A program made the translations under genes and the position numbers. Under the pieces are notes generated by a model. The model saw nothing but the letters and a program-made list of their open reading frames with translations. It searched no databases and was not told the DNA's origin. From NCBI RefSeq assembly GCF_001613305.1, contig NZ_BDCC01000002.1:1-64000 (forward strand): a stretch of DNA of 64,000 bases. Reading direction: 5' to 3'. This document shows, piece after piece, positions 1-7,221 of the stretch (positions are counted from its first letter, which is position 1; the number at the start of each line of letters is the position of its first letter). The stretch comes from Nocardia vaccinii NBRC 15922. Its GTDB lineage: Bacteria; Actinomycetota; Actinomycetes; Mycobacteriales; Mycobacteriaceae.

Positions 1-24
1 AGCGAAGCGGAGGCCAAAATTACA
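1..24 (-). repeat. End of a dispersed intergenic repeat, cut by the window edge
   Basis: The first 24 bases (AGCGAAGCGGAGGCC then AAAATTACA) match the terminal part of a repeat seen again at 746, 14529, 44079, 44318 and 47751. The rest of this copy lies outside the window. The GGAGG inside it sits 11 nt before the GTG start at 25 and may act as its ribosome binding site. Confidence 0.55.
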
Positions 25-720
25 GTGCGAATCATCGGGTCAGTTGCCGTGCTGGCCGGGGTCGTTGCCCTGGTATCGGGGTGCGGGAGTTCGGATTCCA
101 CGCCCGCACCCGGCCGGGACGTCACCGTGATCGGCTCGGGGGAGGTGCAGGGAACGCCGGACACGCTGAACTCCGATCTCGGGGTCGAGGTGACCGCGCC
201 GGATGTGTCCACGGCGATCTCGACGGCGAGCGCCAAGGCCGGCGCGGTCGCCGACGCCATGGTCGCCGCGGGAGCCAAGCGGGAAGATATCCGCACCACC
301 GACGTCTCGGTGCAGCCGCAGTACGGCACCGACCAGACGATCACCGGTTACCGATCCAGCAATACCGTGCACGTCGCGGTCCGCGATCTGACCAAAGCCT
401 CGGCCATCCTCGGCGCGGCGACGCAGGCCGGCGGCAACGACACCCGCGTCGACTCGGTCTCCTTCGCCCTGGACGACAATTCCAAACTGCTCGCCGACGC
501 CCGCGCCCGCGCCTTCGCCGATGCGAAATCGCGGGCCGAGCAGTACGCGGTGCTGTCCGGGCTGAAGCTGGGGACGGTGCGGACCATCCACGAAACCAGC
601 AGCGGCGACACCGGTCCCACACCCTCACTGCACAAACAGGCCGCGGCGCCGAACATTCCGCTGGAACCAGGGACACAGACGGTGACGTTCACTGTCACCG
701 TCACCTGGAACCTGAACTGA
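25..720 (+). CDS. SIMPL domain (DUF541) lipoprotein
   Basis: A 231-residue exported protein. It begins at GTG with a lipoprotein signal peptide: a hydrophobic stretch at about residues 7-18 and a lipobox LVSGC, giving a lipidated Cys at about 20. The remainder looks like a SIMPL domain: a GSGEVQGTPDTLNSDLGVEV-type opening, a middle with repeated Ala-rich helices, and a closing VTFTVTVTWNL strand. Family members are periplasmic or surface proteins of unclear biochemical role. The start is supported by GGAGG at 9-13, which belongs to a dispersed repeat. It is convergent with the ketoacyl synthase gene. The family assignment is fairly secure; the function is unknown. Confidence 0.8.
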   Translation: MRIIGSVAVLAGVVALVSGCGSSDSTPAPGRDVTVIGSGEVQGTPDTLNSDLGVEVTAPDVSTAISTASAKAGAVADAMVAAGAKREDIRTTDVSVQPQYGTDQTITGYRSSNTVHVAVRDLTKASAILGAATQAGGNDTRVDSVSFALDDNSKLLADARARAFADAKSRAEQYAVLSGLKLGTVRTIHETSSGDTGPTPSLHKQAAAPNIPLEPGTQTVTFTVTVTWNLN

Positions 721-745
721 TGGCCACCGAGCTCCGCCCACCTGG

Positions 746-822
746 ATAACGCCGACTCCAAGGCCGCGGCCCCGGGGTCGATTCTGGACCGACCGGAGCG
801 CCAGGAGCGAAGCGGTGGCCGA
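746..822 (-). repeat. Dispersed intergenic repeat, partial copy
   Basis: This copy lies between two convergent genes and just touches the 3' end of the downstream one. It shares GGCCGCGGCCC, GGTCGATTCTGGAC, GACCGGAGCG and GGAGCGAAGCGG blocks with the reverse complement of the copy at 44079. The flanking GATAACGC/GACTCC is shared too. It lacks the other half of the element. Confidence 0.6.
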
Positions 823-824
823 AA

Positions 825-1853
825 TTACTGCCAGTTGGGCAGTTTCACGACCTGCGCGGCATAGGACAATCCGGCGCCGAAGGCGACCAGCAGCGCATCG
901 GCGCCGGGTTTGGTCTCCGCCGACCGCAGCAGGGCCTCCATCGCCAGCGGAATCGAGGCGGCCGAGGTGTTCCCGGTGTGCTCGATATCGTTGGCCAGCG
1001 CGGTGTCCTGGGGCAGTTTGAGCTCACGGGCCATGATCTCGATGATGCGACCGTTGGCCTGATGCGGAATCATCGCGTCGATATCGGCGGGTGTGAGTCC
1101 GGCGCGATCGATGGCGTCCAGGCAGACGGTCTTCAAAGAGTGCGCGGCCCAACGGAATACCGCGGTCCCCTCCATCGCCAGATAGGGCCGCACCGCATCG
1201 GGGCCCTTCTCGCCGATCTCGTGGAAGTACTCCATCCAGTCCTTGTCCTGCCGGATCGCGTGGTGCTGGGTGCCGTCCGAGCCCCAGACCGTCGGCCCGA
1301 TACCGGGCTCGTCGGACGGGCCGATCACCACAGCGCCCGCACCGTCGGCGAACAGGAAGGCGGTGCCGCGGTCGGCCGGGTTGATCGCATCTGTCAGCCG
1401 CTCCACGCCGACCACCAGCGCGTACCGGGCGGTACCCCCCTTGACCAGGTCCGAGGCTACCGCGACGGCATGACAGAACCCGGCGCATCCGGCGGAGATG
1501 TCGAAGGCGGCGGGATGGTTCATCCCCAGTTCGGTGGCGATCTGCGGGGCCGCGGCGGGGGTGAGCAGCAACCATGTGGACGTCGCCACGATGACGCAGT
1601 CGACCTGTTCCGGCGAGACCCCGGCGGCGGCCAGCGCATCGCGGCCGGCCGCGGCGCTCATACCGATGATGGTCTCCGCGTCCGAGGCGAATCGCCTGGT
1701 CCGGATGCCGGAACGACTGTGGATCCATTCGTCGCTGGAGTCGATCGGACCGGCGACCTCGTCATTGGTGACGACGCGGGCTGGGCGGTACACGCCGAGC
1801 CCGAGCATCGCGGTGTGCTCAGCCCCTTCGACCTGGGCGAGTCGAGCAGCCAT
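825..1853 (-). CDS. Beta-ketoacyl-ACP synthase III (FabH-type)
   Basis: A 342-residue cytoplasmic condensing enzyme that would join an acyl-CoA starter to malonyl-ACP, initiating fatty acid or polyketide synthesis. The Cys-His-Asn triad is visible: Cys in ISAGCAGF (about 123), His in IPHQANGR (about 264) and Asn in GNTSAAS (about 295). The length matches the family. I chose ATG at 1853 because a strong GGAGGAG lies 7 nt upstream; longer in-frame starts would add unconserved sequence. It stands alone and is convergent with the SIMPL gene. Its substrate cannot be read from the sequence, so it may be a specialised paralogue rather than the housekeeping FabH. Confidence 0.88.
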   Translation of the reverse strand: MAARLAQVEGAEHTAMLGLGVYRPARVVTNDEVAGPIDSSDEWIHSRSGIRTRRFASDAETIIGMSAAAGRDALAAAGVSPEQVDCVIVATSTWLLLTPAAAPQIATELGMNHPAAFDISAGCAGFCHAVAVASDLVKGGTARYALVVGVERLTDAINPADRGTAFLFADGAGAVVIGPSDEPGIGPTVWGSDGTQHHAIRQDKDWMEYFHEIGEKGPDAVRPYLAMEGTAVFRWAAHSLKTVCLDAIDRAGLTPADIDAMIPHQANGRIIEIMARELKLPQDTALANDIEHTGNTSAASIPLAMEALLRSAETKPGADALLVAFGAGLSYAAQVVKLPNWQ

Positions 1854-1925
1854 CGTGCTTCTCCTCCGTGTACCTGCGTGGCTTCCTTCATCGAGCCTCG
1901 AACAACCGGTCGCAAGGCGGTAGAC

Positions 1926-1944
1926 ATGAGGCCCCCTCATATTA
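1926..1944 (-). promoter_or_regulatory. Putative promoter and small palindrome upstream of the FabH-type gene
   Basis: On the minus strand TAATAT (1944-1939) resembles an actinobacterial -10 box. It is followed by an inverted repeat ATGAGG-3 nt-CCTCAT (1926-1940) that would cover the transcription start. This suggests operator control of the synthase gene, but no -35 is clear. Confidence 0.3.
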
Positions 1945-2122
1945 TCCCGAACTGTAGCGGTCAGGCTGAGAAAAGTCACAATCAATTCCGGTAAGTCCCG
2001 TTCGCTGCCGATTTGCGGCCTGCCACGGGGCGGACCTGTTCCCGTAAGGTGTGAGCGCGGTCCGAGACCGAATGCGTCCCGGATACCCGCGATACCCCTG
2101 TCCATGCACGAAAGAGGAGCCC

Positions 2123-2839
2123 GTGGCCCGCCGCCCCACCCCGCCCGGCACGCCCGAACAATCCGGACTCGGCCATATCGCCGACCTGGTTCGCGCTGCG
2201 ATTCCGCCGCTGCACCCCGCCGGTCTGCCGTTCGTGGCGACGCCGCTCGCGGTGGCGCTGGTGGCGCGGCGGCGCAAGTGGGTACGTCGCGCGGGGATCA
2301 CCGTCGCCGCCGCTTCGGCCGCGTTCTTCCGGCATCCGCACCGGGTCCCGCCGAACCGGCCCGGCGTCGTGGTCGCACCGGCCGACGGTGAAGTCGCCCT
2401 GGTCGATACGGCCGTCCCCCCCGCCGAACTGCATCTGGGCGAGGGTGAGGTGCCGCGCGTCAGCATCTTCCTGTCCGTGCTGGACGTGCACGTGCAGCGC
2501 ATGCCGGTTTCCGGAATCGTGCGCGAGATCGCTTATCGGCGTGGGCGATTCCGCTCCGCGGATCTGCCCGAGGCGAGTTCGGAGAACGAGCGCAACACGA
2601 TGGTCGTCGAGACCGCGACCGGGCAGCTGATCACGGTCGTGCAGATCGCCGGACTGCTGGCTCGGCGGATCGTGTGCGACGCCCAGGCCGGTGACAAGCT
2701 CACCATCGGCGAGACCTACGGGCTGATCCGCTTCGGCTCCCGCGTCGACACCTATTTCCCGGCCGGAACGCGGCTGCTCGTCGAACCCGGGCAGCGCACG
2801 ATCGGCGGGGAGACGGTGCTGGCAGAACTGCTGTCATGA
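2123..2839 (+). CDS. psd: Phosphatidylserine decarboxylase proenzyme
   Basis: A 238-residue enzyme converting phosphatidylserine to phosphatidylethanolamine at the membrane. It matches the short Psd type: VVAPADGEV near residue 84, a conserved DVHVQRMP block near 121 and the GS self-cleavage site in RFGSRVD (Gly205-Ser206). The Ser would become the pyruvoyl group of the small alpha chain. I chose GTG at 2123, preceded by AAAGAGGAG, which gives close to the mycobacterial length (231 aa). An upstream in-frame ATG at 2051 adds a non-conserved Pro/Cys-rich segment. The stop overlaps the pssA start as ATGA, so the two genes are translationally coupled. Confidence 0.92.
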   Translation: MARRPTPPGTPEQSGLGHIADLVRAAIPPLHPAGLPFVATPLAVALVARRRKWVRRAGITVAAASAAFFRHPHRVPPNRPGVVVAPADGEVALVDTAVPPAELHLGEGEVPRVSIFLSVLDVHVQRMPVSGIVREIAYRRGRFRSADLPEASSENERNTMVVETATGQLITVVQIAGLLARRIVCDAQAGDKLTIGETYGLIRFGSRVDTYFPAGTRLLVEPGQRTIGGETVLAELLS

Positions 2840-3735
2840 TCGAGAAGGACGTGATCGTCCAGGGACGGCGCAGAACGGTCCGGCTGCTGCCGAGCATCGT
2901 CACGATCCTGGCGCTGTGCGCGGGACTGTCCGCGATGAAATTCGCCCTGGAGGGCTCCCGCGAGGTCGCGCTGGCGATGATCGGCGCCGCCGCGGTACTG
3001 GACACGCTCGACGGGCGGCTCGCACGCCTGCTCGATGCCACCACGAAGATTGGTGCGGAACTCGATTCCCTGGCCGATGCGATCTCCTTCGGCGTCGCGC
3101 CCGCGTTGGTGCTCTACGTGTCGTTCCTGCAGAAGAACAGCGTCGGGTGGATCATCGCGTTGATCTACACCGTCAGCCTCGTGTTGCGGCTGGCCCGGTT
3201 CAACACACTGCTGGACGACGACACCCGCCCGGATTGGCAGCGCGAATACTTCACCGGCGTCCCCGCGCCCGCTGCCGCGCTGATCGCGCTGCTTCCCGTG
3301 GCGGTGCACGAGCAGTTCGGCAACGGCTGGTGGAATACGCTGCCGGCGGTCGCGGTCTGGATGGTCTTCACCGCGCTGCTGGCCGTGAGCACCATCCCCA
3401 CGCTGGCGATGAAGTCGGTCTCGGTCGCGCCCCAGGCCGCGGCCATGCTGCTGGTCCTGGTCGCGCTGATCGCCGCCGCGCTGGTCACCTATCCACTCAT
3501 CCTGCTGATGGTGCTGGTCGCGGTCTATCTGGTGCACATCCCGTTCGCCTGGCGTTCGGCTCGCTGGGTCGCCGCCCGTCCGGAAACTTGGCACCACAAA
3601 CCGGCCGAACGCCGCGCCCAGCGTCGCGCCACCCGCCGCCGCCCGGCCCTGCCACCGCTGCGTGGCTCCAACGCCCGCCTCCGTCTGCGCCGCCCCGGCG
3701 GTCGCGACTTTCCGGAGGACGTCCCGCCCCGCTGA
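2836..3735 (+). CDS. pssA: CDP-diacylglycerol-serine O-phosphatidyltransferase
   Basis: An integral membrane enzyme of 299 residues that makes phosphatidylserine from CDP-diacylglycerol and serine, the substrate for Psd encoded just upstream. The CDP-alcohol phosphatidyltransferase signature is clear at about residues 59-81: DGRLARLLD followed by GAELDSLAD, matching DGxxARxxxxxxxxGxxxDxxxD. Several hydrophobic helices follow and the C-terminus (about 240-299) is Arg/Pro-rich and basic. It overlaps psd by 4 nt (ATGA). The psd-pssA pair is conserved in mycobacteria as Rv0437c-Rv0436c. Confidence 0.93.
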   Translation: MIEKDVIVQGRRRTVRLLPSIVTILALCAGLSAMKFALEGSREVALAMIGAAAVLDTLDGRLARLLDATTKIGAELDSLADAISFGVAPALVLYVSFLQKNSVGWIIALIYTVSLVLRLARFNTLLDDDTRPDWQREYFTGVPAPAAALIALLPVAVHEQFGNGWWNTLPAVAVWMVFTALLAVSTIPTLAMKSVSVAPQAAAMLLVLVALIAAALVTYPLILLMVLVAVYLVHIPFAWRSARWVAARPETWHHKPAERRAQRRATRRRPALPPLRGSNARLRLRRPGGRDFPEDVPPR

Positions 3736-3994
3736 GTGATCGTTCGCCATGCCCATCCGGTCGATGCCGTCCAGCACGCGCCAGAACCCTCTCGGAGACA
3801 GCGTGATCACGGGTGGGACCTCTCGGGCGCGCCGGGCCCGCCCTGGCACGCTTCACCAGGCGTGCGGAAGCGCTCGCTCGGCATGGCCACGGCCCGGCAC
3901 AGTCCTGCGGCTCATCCGCGTCGAGCGGATCACCGCGGCGCGTGATTGCGGCGGCATCACCGGGCGGCATCGAGGTGGCGGTCGGGCCGCGCGA
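3736..3994. other. Intergenic region between pssA and mnhG
   Basis: About 260 nt with no convincing gene between convergent pssA and the antiporter operon. The minus strand can be read as TLSPRGFWRVLDGIDRMGMA around 3748-3815, which looks protein-like, but it continues as pssA antisense and has no supported start or family. I see no clear terminator. Confidence 0.4.
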
Positions 3995-4342
3995 TCAGTC
4001 CGTGTCGTCGTCGCCGAGTTCGTTGATCAGCAGCAGTCCGTCGCGCCCGCGTTGTTCGCGGTAGGCGGTGCGGCCGATCAGGTGGGCCACGGCGGGGGCG
4101 GTGAGCAGAGTGAACAGGCCGACCAAGACGAGCATCCAGACGTTGCCGTTGCCGCGCAGCTGGATGGATGCGCCGATCAGGATCAGGATCAGGCCAACGA
4201 CCTGCGGTTTCGTCGCGGCGTGCATGCGGGACAGGGTGTCGGGGAAGCGTACGATCGCGATCGCCGCGGTCAGGGCGAGGGCCGAACCCAGCAGGATCAG
4301 CACGCAGGAGCACCAGCGCAGGACGGTGTCGAACCAGATCAT
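3995..4342 (-). CDS. mnhG: Na+/H+ antiporter subunit G (MnhG/MrpG)
   Basis: A 115-residue membrane protein, the last subunit gene of the Mrp antiporter operon. Three hydrophobic segments (about residues 10-30, 45-62 and 68-90) surround the family motif RFPDTLSRMHAATKP. The C-terminus is acidic (ELGDDDTD). Its ATG overlaps the stop of mnhF as ATGA. It acts only within the multisubunit complex that exchanges Na+ or other monovalent cations for H+. Confidence 0.9.
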   Translation of the reverse strand: MIWFDTVLRWCSCVLILLGSALALTAAIAIVRFPDTLSRMHAATKPQVVGLILILIGASIQLRGNGNVWMLVLVGLFTLLTAPAVAHLIGRTAYREQRGRDGLLLINELGDDDTD

Positions 4343-4599
4343 CGGTCGTCCCGGACGCGGAAGCGGGAGACGGCGGCGGAGCCGAGGAAGCCGACCAGGG
4401 CCAGCGCCACGATGCCCGGCAGCACGGTCGCGTCGTTGCTGTAGGCCGCCCAGACCGCCAGGCCCGAGGCGGTGATGGCGACGAGGGAGTCGACCCCGAC
4501 CACGCGGTCCAGCGTGCTGGGTCCTGCCACGACCCGATATCCGGTGAGCACGGCCGCACCCGCCAGCAATATCCCCGCCACGATCGCGACGATCGTCAT
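4339..4599 (-). CDS. mnhF: Na+/H+ antiporter subunit F (MnhF/MrpF)
   Basis: An 86-residue, three-helix subunit of the Mrp antiporter. The family feature GPSTLDRVVGVDSL lies at about residues 27-40 between the first two helices. I chose ATG at 4599 because AGGAGGAAT directly precedes it; a longer frame reads back through mnhE antisense. The stop overlaps mnhG by 4 nt. There is a 59-nt gap to mnhE, the only sizeable gap inside the operon. Confidence 0.9.
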   Translation of the reverse strand: MTIVAIVAGILLAGAAVLTGYRVVAGPSTLDRVVGVDSLVAITASGLAVWAAYSNDATVLPGIVALALVGFLGSAAVSRFRVRDDR

Positions 4600-4658
4600 G
4601 ATTCCTCCTGTGTCGTGCGTGTCCCCGAATCGTGCGCCGCGGCGTTTCGCGCGGCCAT

Positions 4659-5228
4659 TCAGTGCTCCTCGGGAGGCAGAGGTTCGGGACGCATGGTCTC
4701 GTGCCATTCCCCGGGACGTTCGAAGGAACGGATCAGCAACCGCTCCAGCCGCCGGGTGGTGAAGTAGAACCGTTCCACGGCCTCGTCGCTGCCCACGTCG
4801 AGGACATGTACCCAGATGGCGTGCGTGCCCCGGTCGATCTCCAGGACCATGGTGCCGGGAATCAGATTCAGCACGTCGGCGCACAACACCATCACCAGCG
4901 GTGATCGGATCGTCATCCGCACCCGCAGCACACCCGAGACCGGCGCGCCGGACGGCCGCACCGCGAACCAGGCGATCTGCAGACTGGATTCGAGCGCGTA
5001 GTACACGCCCACGATCACCAATTCGAGCAGTGAGAGCGGATGCAGGCGTCCCGAAACCGGCACCCGCGGCAACGGCAGCAACAGCATGATCAACGTGCCG
5101 ATCACCAGCCCGGCCACGATATTGCCGATGTTGAAATCACCCCACAACGCGGTGTAGACGATCGCCAGCCAGACCAATCCGCCCAAGCGGACCAGCCGCT
5201 CGCGGCTCAGCAGCGTCGACAGGCTCAT
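4659..5228 (-). CDS. mnhE: Na+/H+ antiporter subunit E (MnhE/MrpE)
   Basis: A 189-residue subunit with two N-terminal hydrophobic helices (about residues 12-60), a third at about 68-85 and a cytoplasmic C-terminal half. Family signatures visible are LNLIPGTMVLEID and HVLDVGSDE. Its ATG overlaps the mnhD stop (ATGA), so translation is coupled. Subunit E is needed for assembly or activity of the Mrp complex in other bacteria. Confidence 0.9.
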   Translation of the reverse strand: MSLSTLLSRERLVRLGGLVWLAIVYTALWGDFNIGNIVAGLVIGTLIMLLLPLPRVPVSGRLHPLSLLELVIVGVYYALESSLQIAWFAVRPSGAPVSGVLRVRMTIRSPLVMVLCADVLNLIPGTMVLEIDRGTHAIWVHVLDVGSDEAVERFYFTTRRLERLLIRSFERPGEWHETMRPEPLPPEEH

Positions 5229-6841
5229 CGCGCACCAGCCGCCCGCGCCGGTTCGGGCGAATGCAGAACCGTTGTGAGATAAGTGTTTCGATCCAACAGG
5301 TCACCGGCGGTACGGGTAGCGATGTTCAGGATCGGCCCGGCGAATACGGTCAGGGCGAGACCGACGGCGATCAGTGCGATCGTGGGCATCAGCATCAGCC
5401 GCGGCATACGTCCCGGATCGGGACGTTCGTCGAACGGCATGTCGACCGATTCGTCGATCAGGGCGGAGGGCGCGGCATCGGCGAGTTCCCCCTGGGGCGC
5501 CTGGGCGCGCGGCCGCCAGAACGCCTTGCTCCACACCCGCGCCATCGCGTACAACGTCAACAGGCTGGTCAGCACCGATCCGGCGACCAGAATCCAGGAC
5601 AGCGCACTACCGTCGGCGGCACCGGCCTCGAGTAGCGTCATCTTGCCCAGGAAACCCGAAAGCGGTGGAATACCACCGAGATTCAACGCCGGAATGCCGA
5701 ACAGCACCGCCAGCGCGGGACTCGCCGCGAGCAGCCCGCCCAGGCGCTCCAGCGACGCGGACCCGGCCTGCCGCTCGATCAAGCCGACCACCAGGAACAA
5801 GGTGGTCTGCACCAGAATGTGGTGCGCCACATAGTAAACCGTCCCACCCAGACTCAGCGCGGTGTTGAGACCGATGCCGAACATCAGATAGCCGATATGG
5901 CTGACCAGCGTGAACGACAACAATCGTTTGATATCGCTCTGCGCGATCGCGCCCAGGATGCCCAGCACCATGGTCAGCAGACCGCAGATCAGCAGAATCC
6001 GGTCGAAATGCGCGGCCGGGAACAACAGCGTGTGCAGCCGGATGATCGCGTACACACCGACTTTCGTCAGCAAACCGGCGAAGACCGCGGTCACCGGCGC
6101 GGGCGCGGTCGGATAGGAATCGGGCAGCCAGTTCGACAGCGGGAACACCGCGGCCTTGATCCCGAACGCCACCAGCAGCACCGCGTAGATCGCACCGCGT
6201 GTTCCGGCGGGCACCGAACCCATCCGCTCGGCCATCTGCGCCAGATTCAACGTTCCGGTCGCGGCGTAGGCCAGGGCGATACCGGTCAGGAAGATCAGCG
6301 AGGAGACCATCGAGACCATCACGTAGGACACCCCGGCGCGCACGCGTTCCACACTCGCGCCGAGGGTCAGCAGGACGAACGAGGCCGCCAGCAGCACCTC
6401 GAATCCGACGAACAGATTGAACAGGTCCCCCGCCAGGAAGGCGATCGAAACCCCCGCGCTCAGAATGAGATACGTCGGCTGGAAGATCGAGGTCGGCTGG
6501 CGTTCGGTGCCGTCGCTGATACCCTGGCCGACCGCGAAGACGAGCACCGCGAGCAGCACGATCGAGGACACCAGCAGCATCGTCGCGGACAATCGGTCCA
6601 CCACCAGGGTGATCCCGACCGGAGTGTGCCAGTTGCCGACCTGCAACGCGGCCATCCCGTTCCGATCGGCCAGGTACAGCAACATCCCGGCGACACCCAC
6701 CACCGCGCTCAGGCCGATCACCGAGATGATCTGCTGCACCCGGGGGCGTCGTCCGGCGATCAGCGTGACGGCCGCGGTGAGCAGCGGAATCAGCACGGGA
6801 AGCGGAGCCAGGCGCAGGATCAGGTCGTGGGGCAGCGTCAC
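5225..6841 (-). CDS. mnhD: Na+/H+ antiporter subunit D (MnhD/MrpD)
   Basis: A 538-residue polytopic membrane protein homologous to NADH dehydrogenase subunits ND2/ND4/ND5. The proton-antiporter domain motif LPDSYPTAPAPVTAVFAGLL with the following KVGVYAIIR lies mid-protein. It also has the conserved SHIGYLMFG segment and about 14 hydrophobic helices. A linker rich in Asp and Pro near residues 435-470 separates the last helix. It overlaps mnhC upstream and mnhE downstream by 4 nt each, so this is a tightly coupled operon. Confidence 0.93.
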   Translation of the reverse strand: MTLPHDLILRLAPLPVLIPLLTAAVTLIAGRRPRVQQIISVIGLSAVVGVAGMLLYLADRNGMAALQVGNWHTPVGITLVVDRLSATMLLVSSIVLLAVLVFAVGQGISDGTERQPTSIFQPTYLILSAGVSIAFLAGDLFNLFVGFEVLLAASFVLLTLGASVERVRAGVSYVMVSMVSSLIFLTGIALAYAATGTLNLAQMAERMGSVPAGTRGAIYAVLLVAFGIKAAVFPLSNWLPDSYPTAPAPVTAVFAGLLTKVGVYAIIRLHTLLFPAAHFDRILLICGLLTMVLGILGAIAQSDIKRLLSFTLVSHIGYLMFGIGLNTALSLGGTVYYVAHHILVQTTLFLVVGLIERQAGSASLERLGGLLAASPALAVLFGIPALNLGGIPPLSGFLGKMTLLEAGAADGSALSWILVAGSVLTSLLTLYAMARVWSKAFWRPRAQAPQGELADAAPSALIDESVDMPFDERPDPGRMPRLMLMPTIALIAVGLALTVFAGPILNIATRTAGDLLDRNTYLTTVLHSPEPARAAGAR

Positions 6842-7221
6842 TGTTCGGGATCCTCCCCTTCGCGACGCTTGGCGACCTTCACGTCCTCCGGATCGTCCTC
6901 GACCTGTTCGGTGGTGGTCAGGGCGTAGGAGCGGTAGGCCAGCGCGAGCACGAAGGCGGCCAAACCCATGGTGATCACGATCGAGGTCAGCACCATGGCC
7001 TGCGCCAGCGGATCGGAAGTGCCGCGATGCACCCGCTCGGTTTCACCGAGGATCGGCGGCCGCCCGTCCGGGCCGCCGGCGGTCAGGATCAGCAGATTCA
7101 CCGCGTTGCCGAACAGGATCATCCCCAGCAGCATCTTCGACACGGCCCGCTCGAGCAGCATGTAGACCGCGCAGGCGACGGTGACGCCGATCAGGACGAG
7201 CAGGGTGATGTTCGCGGTCAT
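6838..7221 (-). CDS. mnhC: Na+/H+ antiporter subunit C (MnhC/MrpC)
   Basis: A 127-residue homologue of NuoK with three hydrophobic helices and the family motif LLGMILFGNAVNLLIL near residue 31. The segment DPLAQAMVLTSIVITMG follows at about 70. The C-terminal 25 residues are charged (DDPEDVKVAKRREGEDPEQ). I chose ATG at 7221, whose first bases overlap the stop of the MnhA/B gene (ATGA). It belongs to the antiporter operon. Confidence 0.92.
   Translation of the reverse strand: MTANITLLVLIGVTVACAVYMLLERAVSKMLLGMILFGNAVNLLILTAGGPDGRPPILGETERVHRGTSDPLAQAMVLTSIVITMGLAAFVLALAYRSYALTTTEQVEDDPEDVKVAKRREGEDPEQ

Noticed and set aside
3497..3970. A minus-strand frame covering the gap after pssA
   Set aside because: Most of it is antisense to pssA. 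The short protein-like stretch in the gap has no start or family that I can support.
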